NCBI RefSeq assembly: GCF_042680565.1
Contig: NZ_JBHUEJ010000027.1
Coordinates: forward strand, 76,751-140,750
Direction: 5' to 3'
From: Ottowia flava
Lineage (GTDB): Bacteria > Pseudomonadota > Gammaproteobacteria > Burkholderiales > Burkholderiaceae_C
Length of the DNA: 64,000 nt
Below are positions 51,889 to 60,867 of this stretch, piece after piece. A program made the translations under genes and the position numbers. Below the pieces are notes generated by a model that saw nothing but the letters and a program-made list of their open reading frames with translations, was not told the DNA's origin and did not search any database. The stretch's first letter is position 1. Each line of letters begins with the position of its first letter.

Positions 51889-52767
51889 TCAGGCCGGCGC
51901 GCCCGACCATTCGAGCGCCATGGCAGGGTAGCGCGACCACAGCCACTGTTGCAGCATGTCGTACACCGGCTGGCGCTGCAGCTCGTGGAACAGCGCGTGG
52001 AAGTGCATCGGGAAGCCGTGCGAGGTGACCACCTCCGGCGGCGCGGTCTGCGCAAACTGGCGGCTGCCAGCCGGGTCGACCAGCTTGTCCTGCCCCGCGT
52101 ACAGCAGCAGCGTGGGCACCTTCCAGCGCGGCGCGCGGGCCAGCACGGCAGGCCCGGCGCTGACGAGGAAGTGCGCCAGGCGGGCGCTCATGCGGTCGTG
52201 CTGAAGCGCGTCCAGTCGGAACGCTTGCGCCATCGTCACGTCGTGCGTCAGCATCTCGGGAGGCACGCCGATGCCGAGCGGCCATTGCGGCACGATGGCA
52301 TTCAACGACCGCACCAGCGCGCGCTGGGCGAAACCTAAACCGGCCCTGAGCGGTGGTGAAGACAGCACCAGCCCGTCAATACGTCGAAGCTTCTGAGATA
52401 CCAGGCGCGCAGCAACCAGGCCGCCAAGGCAGTGGCCGAACAGGATCAGCGGCAGGCGGTCGTCCATGCGCGCGCGCGTGTCGTCGATCACCGCCGCCAG
52501 GTCCTGAATTAGCCGGTCATCCTGCGGCAATTCCCCCCGCTGGCCGCTGGACTCGCCGTGGCCGTAGTGGTCGTAGCCACGCACGGCGAAGCCCCACTGG
52601 TTCAGGCTGTCCGCCAGATCGGTGTAGTGGCCGATGTGCTCGCCCAGGCCATGCAGCATCAGCACCTGTCCGCGGATCGGCCAGCCGATCGACAGGGGCC
52701 AGTCATGGAGTGCGAGCGTGTCGTCCAGCGCGCTGCCGGGCAGCGTGGGCGTCACGTCGGAGCTCAA
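51889..52767 (-). CDS. Alpha/beta hydrolase (S33/monoacylglycerol lipase type) with Cys nucleophile
   Basis: A 292-aa hydrolase of the serine-aminopeptidase S33/MGL layout: MLHGLGEHIGHYTDLADSL, GYDHYGHGESSGQRGELPQ, LILFGHCLGGLVAARLV, LLYAGQDKLVDPAGS and the His in THGFPMHFHALFHELQRQPV. The nucleophile elbow is GHCLGG: Cys (TGC) replaces the usual Ser, as in dienelactone hydrolases. Its ATG overlaps the M20 peptidase stop by 4 nt, so both are likely cotranscribed. Confidence 0.85.
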   Translation of the reverse strand: MSSDVTPTLPGSALDDTLALHDWPLSIGWPIRGQVLMLHGLGEHIGHYTDLADSLNQWGFAVRGYDHYGHGESSGQRGELPQDDRLIQDLAAVIDDTRARMDDRLPLILFGHCLGGLVAARLVSQKLRRIDGLVLSSPPLRAGLGFAQRALVRSLNAIVPQWPLGIGVPPEMLTHDVTMAQAFRLDALQHDRMSARLAHFLVSAGPAVLARAPRWKVPTLLLYAGQDKLVDPAGSRQFAQTAPPEVVTSHGFPMHFHALFHELQRQPVYDMLQQWLWSRYPAMALEWSGAPA

Positions 52768-54236
52768 GGCATGCGGGCGATCACTTCAGCGACCGCCGCA
52801 GTCAGGCGTTTCGCATAGGGCACGTGCAGGAATTCGTTGGGCCCGTGCGCGTTGCTGCGGGGGCCAAGCACCCCGCAGACCATCATCTGTGCCGTGGGAA
52901 AGCCTTCGCTCAGCTGGCTCATCAGCGGAATCGTGCCGCCCTGGCCGATGTACCCGCAGGGCGCGCCGAAGTGCCCTTGCGATGCCACGTCGAGTGCCTG
53001 CGCAAACCAGTCAGCCGAGCCAGGCGCGTTCCAGCCCGTGGACCCGCCCTGGCTGTCGAAGGTCACGCGCGCCTGGTAGGGCGCGTTGTCTTCCAGCAGC
53101 GCCTTCAACTCCTGCACGGCGCGTGCCGCGTCGACCAGCGGCGGCAGCCGCAGGCTGAGCTTGAACGCGGTGTAGGGCCGCAGCACGTTGCCCGCGTCCT
53201 GCAGGGCTGGAAAACCTTCGGCCCCGGTCACGCTGAGCGTGGGGTGCCAGGTGCGCGCCAGCAGCGCGTCGACCGGGTTGCTGGTCATGGGCAGCACGCT
53301 TTGTTCTTTGCCGCCGCAGTCGTAATGCACCCAGGGAAAGCGCTTGAACAGGTCTTCGCCCAGGATGGCGGCGGTCGCCTTGGCCTGCTCGACGCGCTCG
53401 TCGGGGATGGTGCAATGGAAGCTGGCTGGCAGCAGGCGGCCGGTGGCTGAATCTTCCAGCCGGTCGAGCACGTGGCGCAGGATCCGGAAGCTGCTGGGCA
53501 CCAGGCCAGACGCGTCGCCCGAGTGCACGCCTTCGGTCAGCACCTCCACCTTCAGCGTGCCGGCAGCCATGCCGCGCAGGCTGGTGGTCAGCCACAGCTG
53601 GTCGTAGTTGCCGGCGCCCGAATCCAGGCACACCACCAAGCCGACGTCGCCGAGGCGCGGGCGCAGGGCGTCGATGTAGGGCAGCAGGTCGGGCGAGCCG
53701 CTTTCCTCGCTGGTTTCGATCAGGCCGACGATGCGCGGGTGCGGCACGTTCTGGCTTTTGAGCGCCCGAACCGCGGCGATGGCAGCGTACACCGCGTAGC
53801 CATCGTCCGCGCCGCCGCGGCCGTACAGCTTGCCGTCTTCGTACTTGGGCGTCCAGGGGCCGAGGTCGTTGCGCCAGCCGTTGAATTCAGGCTGCTTGTC
53901 CAGGTGCCCGTACATCACCACGGTCTGCGTGGCGCTGGGCTTGGTGCCTTCGATCTCGAAGAAGATCACCGGCGTGCGCTCACCGATGCGCACCACTTCC
54001 AGCGTGAGGCCCGGCACTTTCTGCGCTTCGACCCATTGCGCGGCGTTGCGCACCACGGTGTCGATGAAGCCGTGCTGCTGCCAGTCGGCGTCGAAGGTGG
54101 GCGACTTGGCCGGGATGGCAATGTAGTCTGTCAACTGCCCCAGGATGTCGCTATCCCATTGGGCATCGATCTGCTGCTGGGCATCTGCAGCCTTCAGCAG
54201 CGGTGCAGACATTTCTCGGTGGAGCGGAGCGTTCAT
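52764..54236 (-). CDS. M20-family metallopeptidase (dipeptidase-like)
   Basis: A 490-aa zinc peptidase: VVMYGHLDKQPEFNGW (H-x-D), KLYGRGGADDGYAVYAAIAA (second Asp), GLIETSEESGSPDLL (catalytic Glu pair), VVCLDSGAGNYDQLW and a dimerisation lid. Length fits the carnosinase-like M20 subgroup. Start MNAPLHREM at 54236; an internal Met eight codons later is possible. Overlaps the hydrolase gene by 4 nt. Confidence 0.9.
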   Translation of the reverse strand: MNAPLHREMSAPLLKAADAQQQIDAQWDSDILGQLTDYIAIPAKSPTFDADWQQHGFIDTVVRNAAQWVEAQKVPGLTLEVVRIGERTPVIFFEIEGTKPSATQTVVMYGHLDKQPEFNGWRNDLGPWTPKYEDGKLYGRGGADDGYAVYAAIAAVRALKSQNVPHPRIVGLIETSEESGSPDLLPYIDALRPRLGDVGLVVCLDSGAGNYDQLWLTTSLRGMAAGTLKVEVLTEGVHSGDASGLVPSSFRILRHVLDRLEDSATGRLLPASFHCTIPDERVEQAKATAAILGEDLFKRFPWVHYDCGGKEQSVLPMTSNPVDALLARTWHPTLSVTGAEGFPALQDAGNVLRPYTAFKLSLRLPPLVDAARAVQELKALLEDNAPYQARVTFDSQGGSTGWNAPGSADWFAQALDVASQGHFGAPCGYIGQGGTIPLMSQLSEGFPTAQMMVCGVLGPRSNAHGPNEFLHVPYAKRLTAAVAEVIARMP

Positions 54237-54408
54237 GGCAGTGGGGCCGTCGAACGGCATAAAACTTAAGTTACAGCAACTGTACCGGCGGGACACGTCA
54301 GTCGATACGGACGGCCGATAGTTTTACTCAATGATGACGATTGAGGGCGACGCTGTCCGAGAAACCGTGCTGTCGACGCAGGAAACTCCCGCCGATATAT
54401 TGCGCCGC

Positions 54409-55113
54409 ATGACCGCATTGAACGATTTCCCCATCACCCAGAAATGGCCCGCGCAGCACCCCGACCGGCTGCAGCTGTATTCGTTGCCCACGCCCAACGG
54501 CGTGAAGGTGTCGATCATGTTGGAAGAGACCGGCTTGCCGTATGAAGCGCACCGGGTCAGCTTCGACACGCAGGACCAGCTGTCGCCGGCGTTCCTGTCG
54601 CTCAACCCGAACAACAAGATCCCCGCCATCCTCGACCCCAACGGCCCCGGCGGTCAGCCGCTGGCGCTGTTCGAATCGGGCGCCATCCTGGTCTATTTGG
54701 CCGACAAGACCGGCCAGCTGATGCCCGCCGACCCGGCGCGCCGCTACGAGACCCTGCAATGGGTGATGTTCCAGATGGGCGGCATCGGCCCCATGTTTGG
54801 TCAGATCGGCTTCTTCCACAAGTTCGCCGGCAAGGACTACGAGGACAAGCGTCCGCTGGGCCGCTACGTCGCCGAAAGCCAGCGCCTGCTCGGCGTGCTG
54901 GACGGCCACCTGAAGGGCCGGCGCTGGATGATGGGTGACGACTACTCCATCGCCGACATCGCCATCTTCCCCTGGGTGCGCAACCTGATCGGCTTTTACG
55001 GCGCCCGCGATCTGGTCGAGTACGACCGCTTCACCGAGGTCGACCGCGTGCTCGGCGCCTTCGTGGCGCGCCCGGCGGTCGAGCGCGGGCTGCAGATCCC
55101 GCCAGCACCCTGA
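54409..55113 (+). CDS. Glutathione S-transferase (YfcG/Ure2p-like)
   Basis: A 234-aa GST: thioredoxin-fold N-terminal domain with LQLYSLPTPNGVKVSIMLEE, NPNNKIPAILDPNG and LFESGAILVYLADKTGQL (glutathione site), and helical C-terminal domain with DYSIADIAIFPWVRNL. The TPNG motif is that of the YfcG/YghU disulfide-bond oxidoreductase group. Start MTALNDFPITQKWP at 54409; the frame is open 26 codons upstream without homologous sequence. Confidence 0.9.
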   Translation: MTALNDFPITQKWPAQHPDRLQLYSLPTPNGVKVSIMLEETGLPYEAHRVSFDTQDQLSPAFLSLNPNNKIPAILDPNGPGGQPLALFESGAILVYLADKTGQLMPADPARRYETLQWVMFQMGGIGPMFGQIGFFHKFAGKDYEDKRPLGRYVAESQRLLGVLDGHLKGRRWMMGDDYSIADIAIFPWVRNLIGFYGARDLVEYDRFTEVDRVLGAFVARPAVERGLQIPPAP

Positions 55114-55136
55114 CGCGTGGGCGCCGCGCAGCTTTC

Positions 55137-55199
55137 AAGACAAATGAGGCTGTAGCCCTACATGGATCTGCGCAAGCAGCTAGGTAAAACATAGCATAA
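55137..55199 (-). repeat. Dispersed ~65-bp repeat, copy 12
   Basis: A near-consensus copy. Minus-strand order: TTATGCTATG, CTAGCTG, TTGCGCA, CATGTAGGGCTACAGCC and TCATTTGTCTTG. It occupies the whole gap between the GST and DUF72 genes, ending 4 nt before the next ATG. Confidence 0.85.
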
Positions 55200-55203
55200 C
55201 TCC

Positions 55204-56031
55204 ATGACTACGCGAGCACGCCAACCCCAGGTCCATGTCGGCATCGGCGGCTGGAGCTTTGACGGCTGGCGCGGCGGCGCCTTCTACCCGAGCGGCCTGC
55301 GCGCGGCCGATGAACTGGCCTACGCCGGCCAGCACCTGAGCGGGCTGGAGATCAACGCCACCTACTACACGACCCCCGCGCCCGCGACATGGGCGCGTTG
55401 GGCCAGCCAAGTGCCGGCCAGCTTCGTCTTCAGCGTCAAGGCGCACCGCATGGCGACGCTGCGGCGCGAGCTGGCGGCCGGCGCGCAAGCCGTGGCGCAT
55501 TTTCTGGACAGCGGCGTCACCGACCTGGGCGCACACCTTGGCCCCATCGTCTGGCAGCTGCGGCCGACCTACGCGTTTGATGCGGCCGACGTCGAGCTGT
55601 TCTTCGCCACGCTGCCGGACGCGGTGAACGGCCAGCGTCTGCGCCACGTGCTGGAGCCGCGCCACGCCAGCTTCGCCTGCGCCGACTACCTGGCGCTGGC
55701 GCGCGCCTACGGCGTGGCCACGGTGGCGACAGACTCGCCGGACTACCCCAACATTTTCGACCCGACCGCCGACTTCGTCTACGCGCGCCTGATGCGCAGC
55801 GAAGAGCGTTACGCCACCGGCTATTCGCGCCCAGCGCTGAAGCGCTGGGCCGAGCGCGTCCACACCTGGCAAGCCGGCCAGCTGCCCGAAGACCTGCCGC
55901 TGATCGATGCCGACGGCACGCGCAGTCTGGGCCAGGCGCCGCGCGACGTGTTCGTGCAGTTCATCAGTGGCGCGAAGGCGCGCAACCCGGCGGCGGCGCA
56001 GGCGCTGATCGGGCTGCTGGGCGCCGACTGA
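55204..56031 (+). CDS. DUF72 family protein
   Basis: A 275-aa TIM-barrel-like protein of the DUF72 family: HVGIGGWSFDGWRGGAFYPS at the start, EINATYYTTPAPATWARWAS, FVFSVKAHRMAT, LGPIVWQLRPTY, VLEPRHASFAC and YARLMRSEERYATGYS. Function unproven. A repeat occupies its upstream gap, leaving only TCC before the ATG, so the ribosome site is unusual. Confidence 0.85.
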   Translation: MTTRARQPQVHVGIGGWSFDGWRGGAFYPSGLRAADELAYAGQHLSGLEINATYYTTPAPATWARWASQVPASFVFSVKAHRMATLRRELAAGAQAVAHFLDSGVTDLGAHLGPIVWQLRPTYAFDAADVELFFATLPDAVNGQRLRHVLEPRHASFACADYLALARAYGVATVATDSPDYPNIFDPTADFVYARLMRSEERYATGYSRPALKRWAERVHTWQAGQLPEDLPLIDADGTRSLGQAPRDVFVQFISGAKARNPAAAQALIGLLGAD

Positions 56032-56144
56032 AGGCGCCAGCGACCTCTGCGCCGCGGCCGGCGCGCCTACGCCAATGCCCTGTTCGCTCAGGGTGCAAAG
56101 CGCTCGCCCTATCATCGGCGCGTGCCGGCCTACCAGTCAGCACA

Positions 56145-56301
56145 CACGTTCTCAGGGCGGGGTGAAACTCCCCACCGGCGGTATCTGCCTTCACGGCAGG
56201 AGCCCGCGAGCGCTTGGTTGGCCAGCCCATGGCCGAGCAGGGTCAGCAGATCTGGTGCGATGCCAGAGCCGACGGTCACAGTCCGGATGAAAGAGAGCGT
56301 G
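56145..56301 (+). ncRNA. FMN riboswitch (RFN element)
   Basis: Contains the conserved blocks of the RFN element in order: TTCTCAGGGCGGGGTGAAAC, CCCCACCGGCGGTA, AGCCCGCGAGCG, GGTCAGCAGATCTGGTG, GAGCCGACGGTCACAGTCCG, GATGAAAGAGAGCG. Flavin mononucleotide binding would lower expression of the downstream lumazine synthase. GC-rich inverted repeats at about 56320-56375 (GGCCGCGCGCG and CGCGCGCG) could be the expression platform. Confidence 0.95.
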
Positions 56302-56421
56302 CGACGCGCGGCGCCGTGGGCCGCGCGCGGTCGCCGTCACGGCATGGCCGCGCGCGCCTGGCGCCCGCGTGTCGCGTGCGCCCTGATTCATTGGTCGACA
56401 TCCTGCTCAAGGAATCCTGTC

Positions 56422-56925
56422 ATGAATCAGCCTGTGTCTCTGGCTTCTTCTTCCACGTCTTTCACCCCCGCTGCACCGGGTCTGCCCGTCGCCTGGATTG
56501 CCGCGCAGTGGCATACCGACATCGTCGAGCGTGGCCACGAAGGCTTTGCCGCCGAATGGGCGCGCCTGCATGGCGCGGCTGCGCCAGCGCCGGCCATCGA
56601 GCGTTTCGCCGTGCCCGGTGCCTTCGAGATGCCGCTGCTGGCCCAGCGCCTGGCGCGCAGCGGGCGCTACGCCGCCGTGGTTGCTTGCGCGCTGGTGGTG
56701 GACGGCGGCATCTACCGCCACGAGTTCGTCGCCGCCGCGGTGGTCGACGGCCTGATGCGCGTGCAGCTGGACACCGGCGTGCCGGTGTTCTCGGTCTCGC
56801 TGACGCCCAAGGACTTCCACGAACACGCCACGCACCGCGACTTCTTCAGCCGCCACTTCGTCGACAAAGGTGCAGAGGCCGCGCGCGCCTGCCAGCAGAC
56901 GCTGGCGGTGCACGCGGCGGTGTAA
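56422..56925 (+). CDS. ribH: 6,7-dimethyl-8-ribityllumazine synthase, type II (RibH2-like)
   Basis: A 167-aa enzyme of riboflavin synthesis, condensing aminopyrimidine and dihydroxybutanone phosphate. The core AWIAAQWHTDIVERGHEGFA, FAVPGAFEMPLLAQRLARSG, VVDGGIYRHEFVAAAVVDGL and GVPVFSVSLTPKDFHEHATH matches the type II decameric enzymes typified by Brucella RibH2 rather than the common icosahedral type. AAGGA precedes ATG 56422. It is the only rib gene in view and is under the FMN riboswitch, which implies an additional, flavin-controlled lumazine synthase. Confidence 0.9.
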   Translation: MNQPVSLASSSTSFTPAAPGLPVAWIAAQWHTDIVERGHEGFAAEWARLHGAAAPAPAIERFAVPGAFEMPLLAQRLARSGRYAAVVACALVVDGGIYRHEFVAAAVVDGLMRVQLDTGVPVFSVSLTPKDFHEHATHRDFFSRHFVDKGAEAARACQQTLAVHAAV

Positions 56926-56967
56926 ACGGGCGCTGTGGCGCTTGCGCCCCCCGCGCGTTGTCTGTTA

Positions 56968-57033
56968 TTTGCTATCAAAAAAGAAGCTATTTGCGCAGAT
57001 GGTTGTAGGGCTGGCGGTTGTTTTTATTCAAAA
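56968..57033 (+). repeat. Dispersed ~65-bp repeat, copy 13
   Basis: TTTGCTATC, GAAGCTA, TTGCGCA, GTTGTAGGGCTGGCGG and TTATTCAAAA in order. Lies between the convergent ribH and hydrolase genes. Confidence 0.82.
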
Positions 57034-57056
57034 CACCCGCTGTTGAACAACTGACC

Positions 57057-57821
57057 TCAGGCTGGCACGCCGGCCAGGAATTTTTCGACCGTCGTGGCTA
57101 GGATGATGGGCGTCTCATCCATCGGGTAGTGCCCGGCGTTGGCCATCACTTCCAGTTGCGCCTGCGGGTAATGCTCCAGCCAAGTGGCGCGGCACACGGC
57201 TTCGCTGAGGGCCGGGTCGTGCTCGCCCGGCACGACCAGCACGGGCAGCTTCTGGCCCTGGATGCGGTCGACAAAATTGGCCGTGGCCCAGGACGGCATG
57301 TAGCCGGCCACGGCTTCATCGTCGGAATGGGTTTGCGTGCTGGCGACCATGGCGTCCAGCCAGGTGCCCGTCAGGCGGCTGCCAGAGGTGAAGTCCAGGA
57401 TCGTTCGGCGCGCACCCGGGTCGCTGCCCGCGGCGGTGAACAGCTGCCAGCCTTGTTCGTCCAGACCCGCGCCCGAGGCCGGCACCGGCGTCAGCGCGAC
57501 AAGGCTGCGCACGCGCTCGGGCGCGGCGGCCAGCACCTGCTGGATCGCGGCGCCGCCCATCGAATGGCCCATCAGCGAGAAGCGCTGCCAGCCCAGCGAA
57601 TCGGCCAGCGCGAGCGCGTCATGAGCGATCTGTTCGATCGTGTACGGACCGCCCGATCCCTTCATGCCGCCGTAGCCGCGCTGGTCCATGAAGGCGTAGC
57701 TGAAGTCTTTGCCGTTCAGGTGCTGCGGAAACGGACCCCAGCCTTTGGCGTGGCCAAACCAGCCGTGCAGGGCGATGACCTTGTGCGGGCCGTTGCCGAC
57801 GATTTGATGGGTATTGGGCAT
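57057..57821 (-). CDS. Alpha/beta hydrolase
   Basis: A 254-aa alpha/beta hydrolase: ALHGWFGHAKGW (oxyanion), AFMDQRGYGG, nucleophile FSLMGHSMGGAAIQQVL with a normal Ser, acid VVPGEHDPALSEA and base ANAGHYPMDETP. Substrate unknown. ATG 57821 preceded by GGAGA. Divergent from the acyl-CoA ligase gene. Confidence 0.88.
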   Translation of the reverse strand: MPNTHQIVGNGPHKVIALHGWFGHAKGWGPFPQHLNGKDFSYAFMDQRGYGGMKGSGGPYTIEQIAHDALALADSLGWQRFSLMGHSMGGAAIQQVLAAAPERVRSLVALTPVPASGAGLDEQGWQLFTAAGSDPGARRTILDFTSGSRLTGTWLDAMVASTQTHSDDEAVAGYMPSWATANFVDRIQGQKLPVLVVPGEHDPALSEAVCRATWLEHYPQAQLEVMANAGHYPMDETPIILATTVEKFLAGVPA

Positions 57822-57946
57822 GTCGCGTGTCTCCTGTGGTGATGGATGCCGCGCATCATACGAAGGGACGGCGTTTTCACCGATGCGCATGTGCGAGCTT
57901 TCCCGCAAGATGCCCGCTTTGACCCTGCACCGAATCTGCCTGCTTC

Positions 57947-59500
57947 ATGCTGACTGGAGACATGCTGCGCCGCTCGGCGGCCCGCTTCCCCGACAAACCC
58001 GCCATCGTCTTCCGCGGCCCGGATGGCGCCCGCGCCACTATCACCTACCAAGCGCTGGATAAGCGCGCCAACCAGCTGGCGCACGCGCTGTTGGCGCTGG
58101 GCCTGGCCAAGGGCACGAAGGTGTCGATGCTGTCGCGCAACGTGCTGGACTACGGCACGGTGTTCTTCGGCGTGGCCCGCACCGGGCTGGTGCTGAACAA
58201 CGTGTCCATCCTCTACGCCGACGACGAGTTGGCCTGGGTGCTGAACAAGAGCGACACCGAGGTGCTCATCGTTGATGCGGCGTTCGCCGCGCGCATCCCG
58301 GTCGTGCGCGCGCAGGTGCCCGACCTGCGCCAGGTCATCGTGATCGGCGATGCGCCGGACGCCGACGCGCCCAGCCTGGACGCCTTCATCGCCGGCCAGC
58401 CGAGCAGCGAGCCCGACGTGGCGCTGGACGAGCGCGATGCGTTTTGCATGACCTACACCGGCGGCACCACCGGCCGCCCCAAGGGCGTGCTGGTCAGCCA
58501 CCGCGCGCGCGACGTGACGGCGCACACCGTCGTGGTTGAAGAGCGCCTCGTGCCCGAAGACGTGGTCGCCATCGTCACGCCGCTGTTCCACGTGGCGGCG
58601 CTGAACATCATGTTCCAGCCGGCCATGCTGGTCGGCGCGACGTGCGTTCTCGTCACGCCCTGGTCGCCCGCGGCCTTCATCGCGGCGGTGGCGGCCGAGG
58701 GCATCACCGCCGCCTTCATGGTGCCCACGCAAGCCAACAGCCTGGTCACCTTTGCCGGCTTTGACGCGGCCGCGCTGGCCAGCTGGACCAAGCTGTCTTT
58801 TGCCGGCGCGCCCATGCCCGACTGGGTGCAGGTCGAGCTGATGCAAAAGCTGCCGCAGCTGCGTCTGACGCAGATCTACGGCCAGAGCGAGATGGGCGTG
58901 ATCGCTGCGCTGCCGCACCACCTGCTGCCGGCCAAGCTGGGCAGCGTGGGGCGCCAGCCTTTCAACGTCGACCTGGCCGTGCTGCGCGCCGACGGCACGC
59001 CGGTGGCGGTGGGCGAGATCGGTGAAGTCGCCACGCGCGGCGACAACGTCATGCTGCGTTACTACAACGAGCCGGAGCAGACCGCGGCCTTCTTCAAGCA
59101 AGGCCACGGCTGGGGCTTGTCGGGCGACGTGGCGACGGTGGACGCGGATGGCTGCATCACCCTGGTGGATCGCGCGAAGGACATGCTGATTTCAGGGGGC
59201 GAGAACGTCTATCCGAAAGAAATCGAAGACGCCATCTACGGCTTGCCCGCGGTGGCCGAGGTCGCCGTGTTCGGTATCCCGGACGACAAGTTCGGCGAAG
59301 TGCCGGCGGCCTTCATCCAACTCAAGCCTGGCGCCGCGTTGGCCGAAGCCGACGTCGTCGCGCGCTGCGAAGCGCAGTTGGCGCGCCTCAAACGCCCGCG
59401 CCTGGTGCGCTTCGTCGACGGCTTTCCCAAAACGCCGATCGGCAAGATCCAGAAGAACCTGCTGAAAGCGCCGTTCTGGGAAGGCCGCAAGAAGATTTGA
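57947..59500 (+). CDS. Acyl-CoA synthetase / AMP-dependent ligase
   Basis: A 517-aa adenylate-forming enzyme: CMTYTGGTTGRPKGVLVSHR (A3), YGQSEMGVIAALPHHL (A5), GLSGDVATVDADGCITLVDR (A7), SGGENVYPKEIED (A8 hinge) and PKTPIGKIQKNLLK (A10 catalytic Lys). Similar in layout to long-chain or aryl acyl-CoA ligases. It is followed 53 nt later by an ABC substrate-binding protein of a type that often imports aromatic or fatty acids, so the two may handle the same acid (inference). Confidence 0.9.
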   Translation: MLTGDMLRRSAARFPDKPAIVFRGPDGARATITYQALDKRANQLAHALLALGLAKGTKVSMLSRNVLDYGTVFFGVARTGLVLNNVSILYADDELAWVLNKSDTEVLIVDAAFAARIPVVRAQVPDLRQVIVIGDAPDADAPSLDAFIAGQPSSEPDVALDERDAFCMTYTGGTTGRPKGVLVSHRARDVTAHTVVVEERLVPEDVVAIVTPLFHVAALNIMFQPAMLVGATCVLVTPWSPAAFIAAVAAEGITAAFMVPTQANSLVTFAGFDAAALASWTKLSFAGAPMPDWVQVELMQKLPQLRLTQIYGQSEMGVIAALPHHLLPAKLGSVGRQPFNVDLAVLRADGTPVAVGEIGEVATRGDNVMLRYYNEPEQTAAFFKQGHGWGLSGDVATVDADGCITLVDRAKDMLISGGENVYPKEIEDAIYGLPAVAEVAVFGIPDDKFGEVPAAFIQLKPGAALAEADVVARCEAQLARLKRPRLVRFVDGFPKTPIGKIQKNLLKAPFWEGRKKI

Positions 59501-59553
59501 CGCATCGGCGCATGGCGCGTCACCCACCATTCGCCAAAAAAAGAGGAGACAGC

Positions 59554-60780
59554 ATGAACCACGAATCCTTGAACACTGCCAACACCGCCATGAACACCAC
59601 CGCGCGCCGCCGCCATCTGCTGGCAGGCGGTTCGCTGCTGCTGGGCGCGTCCGCGGTCGGCCTGCCGCGCCTGGCGCGCGCGCAAGGGCAGAAGATCCGC
59701 GTCGGCTTCATGCTGCCGTACACCGGCACGTTTGCGCAGATCGGCAACGCGATCGAGGCCGGTTTTCGCATGGCGATCGCCGAGCAGGGCGGCAAGCTGG
59801 CCGGGCGCGAGGTGGAATTCATCAAGCTGGACGACGAATCGGAGCCGTCCAAGGGCGTGGAAAACGCGCAGAAGCTGGTGCAGCGCGACAAGGTCGACGT
59901 GATCGTCGGCACCGTGCATTCGGGCGTGCAAATGGGCATCCAGAAGGTCGCACGCGAAACCGGTGTGCTGTGCCTGATCCCCAACGCCGGCGTGCACGCG
60001 GCCACGCGCGCGATGTGCGCGCCCAACGTGTTCCGCACCAGCTTCAGCAACAGCCAGCCCACGCTGGCGCTGGGCAAGCCGATGGTCGACCGCGGCCTGA
60101 AGAAGGCGGTCTGGATCAGCTGGAAGTACGCCGCGGGTGAAGAGGCGTTCGAAGGCTTCAAGGACAGTTACACCAAGGCCGGCGGCACGATCATCAAGGA
60201 CCTGTGGCTGCCCTTCCCGAACGTGGAATTCCAGGCGCTCTTGACCGAGATCGCCAGCCTGAAGCCCGACGCCGTGGCCTGCATGTTTGCCGGCGCGGGC
60301 GCGGGCAAGTTCATCACCGATTACGCGCGTGCGGGGCTGAAGGGCAAGATCCCCTTGTGGGGGTCCGGCTTCTTGACCGAGGGCGTGTTGGACGCCGCTG
60401 GCCCCGCCGCCGACGGCATCATGACCACCATGCACTACAGCGATTCGCTGGACACGCCGCGCAACAAGCAGTTCCGCACCGAGTACGCCAAGATGTTCAA
60501 GTCGCAGCCGGACGTGTATTCGGTGCAAGGCTACGACGCGGGGCAACTGCTGGCCACCGGCGCCAAGGCGGTGAATGGCGACTTGAACGCCAAGCCCGCG
60601 CTGTACAAGGCGATGGAGTCGGCCGTGATCGACAGCCCGCGCGGCAAGTGGACCATGAGCAAGGCTCACAACCCGGTGCAGGACTTCTACCTACGCGAGG
60701 TCGTCAAGGGCGAGAACAAGGTGATTGGCGTGGCCGCCAAGGCGCTGTCGGACTCCGGCGCGGGCTGCAAGCTGGGCTGA
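59554..60780 (+). CDS. ABC transporter substrate-binding protein (branched-chain/aromatic acid type)
   Basis: A 408-aa periplasmic protein. The leader NTTARRRHLLAGGSLLLGAS has a twin-arginine stretch followed by a hydrophobic run, cleaved near ARAQG, so export by Tat is likely. Mature part: KIRVGFMLPYTGTFAQIGNA, KLDDESEPSKGVENAQKLV, VDVIVGTVHSGVQ and TSFSNSQPTLALGK. Related to LivJ-type binders. No permease or ATPase genes lie nearby. GAGGAGA precedes ATG 59554. Confidence 0.88.
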   Translation: MNHESLNTANTAMNTTARRRHLLAGGSLLLGASAVGLPRLARAQGQKIRVGFMLPYTGTFAQIGNAIEAGFRMAIAEQGGKLAGREVEFIKLDDESEPSKGVENAQKLVQRDKVDVIVGTVHSGVQMGIQKVARETGVLCLIPNAGVHAATRAMCAPNVFRTSFSNSQPTLALGKPMVDRGLKKAVWISWKYAAGEEAFEGFKDSYTKAGGTIIKDLWLPFPNVEFQALLTEIASLKPDAVACMFAGAGAGKFITDYARAGLKGKIPLWGSGFLTEGVLDAAGPAADGIMTTMHYSDSLDTPRNKQFRTEYAKMFKSQPDVYSVQGYDAGQLLATGAKAVNGDLNAKPALYKAMESAVIDSPRGKWTMSKAHNPVQDFYLREVVKGENKVIGVAAKALSDSGAGCKLG

Positions 60781-60793
60781 TCGAAACGCCTAG

Positions 60794-60860
60794 CCTGCTA
60801 TACAAAAAGAAGCTGCTCGCGCAGTAGGGCGTAGCGCTGGAGGCCGATTTCTTTTGAAAT
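60794..60860 (+). repeat. Dispersed ~65-bp repeat, copy 14
   Basis: CCTGCTATA, GAAGCTG, TCGCGCA, GTAGCGCTGGAGGCCGATTT and TTTGAAA in order, close to consensus. Fills the gap between two convergent genes. Confidence 0.83.
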
Positions 60861-60867
60861 CGGTGCT

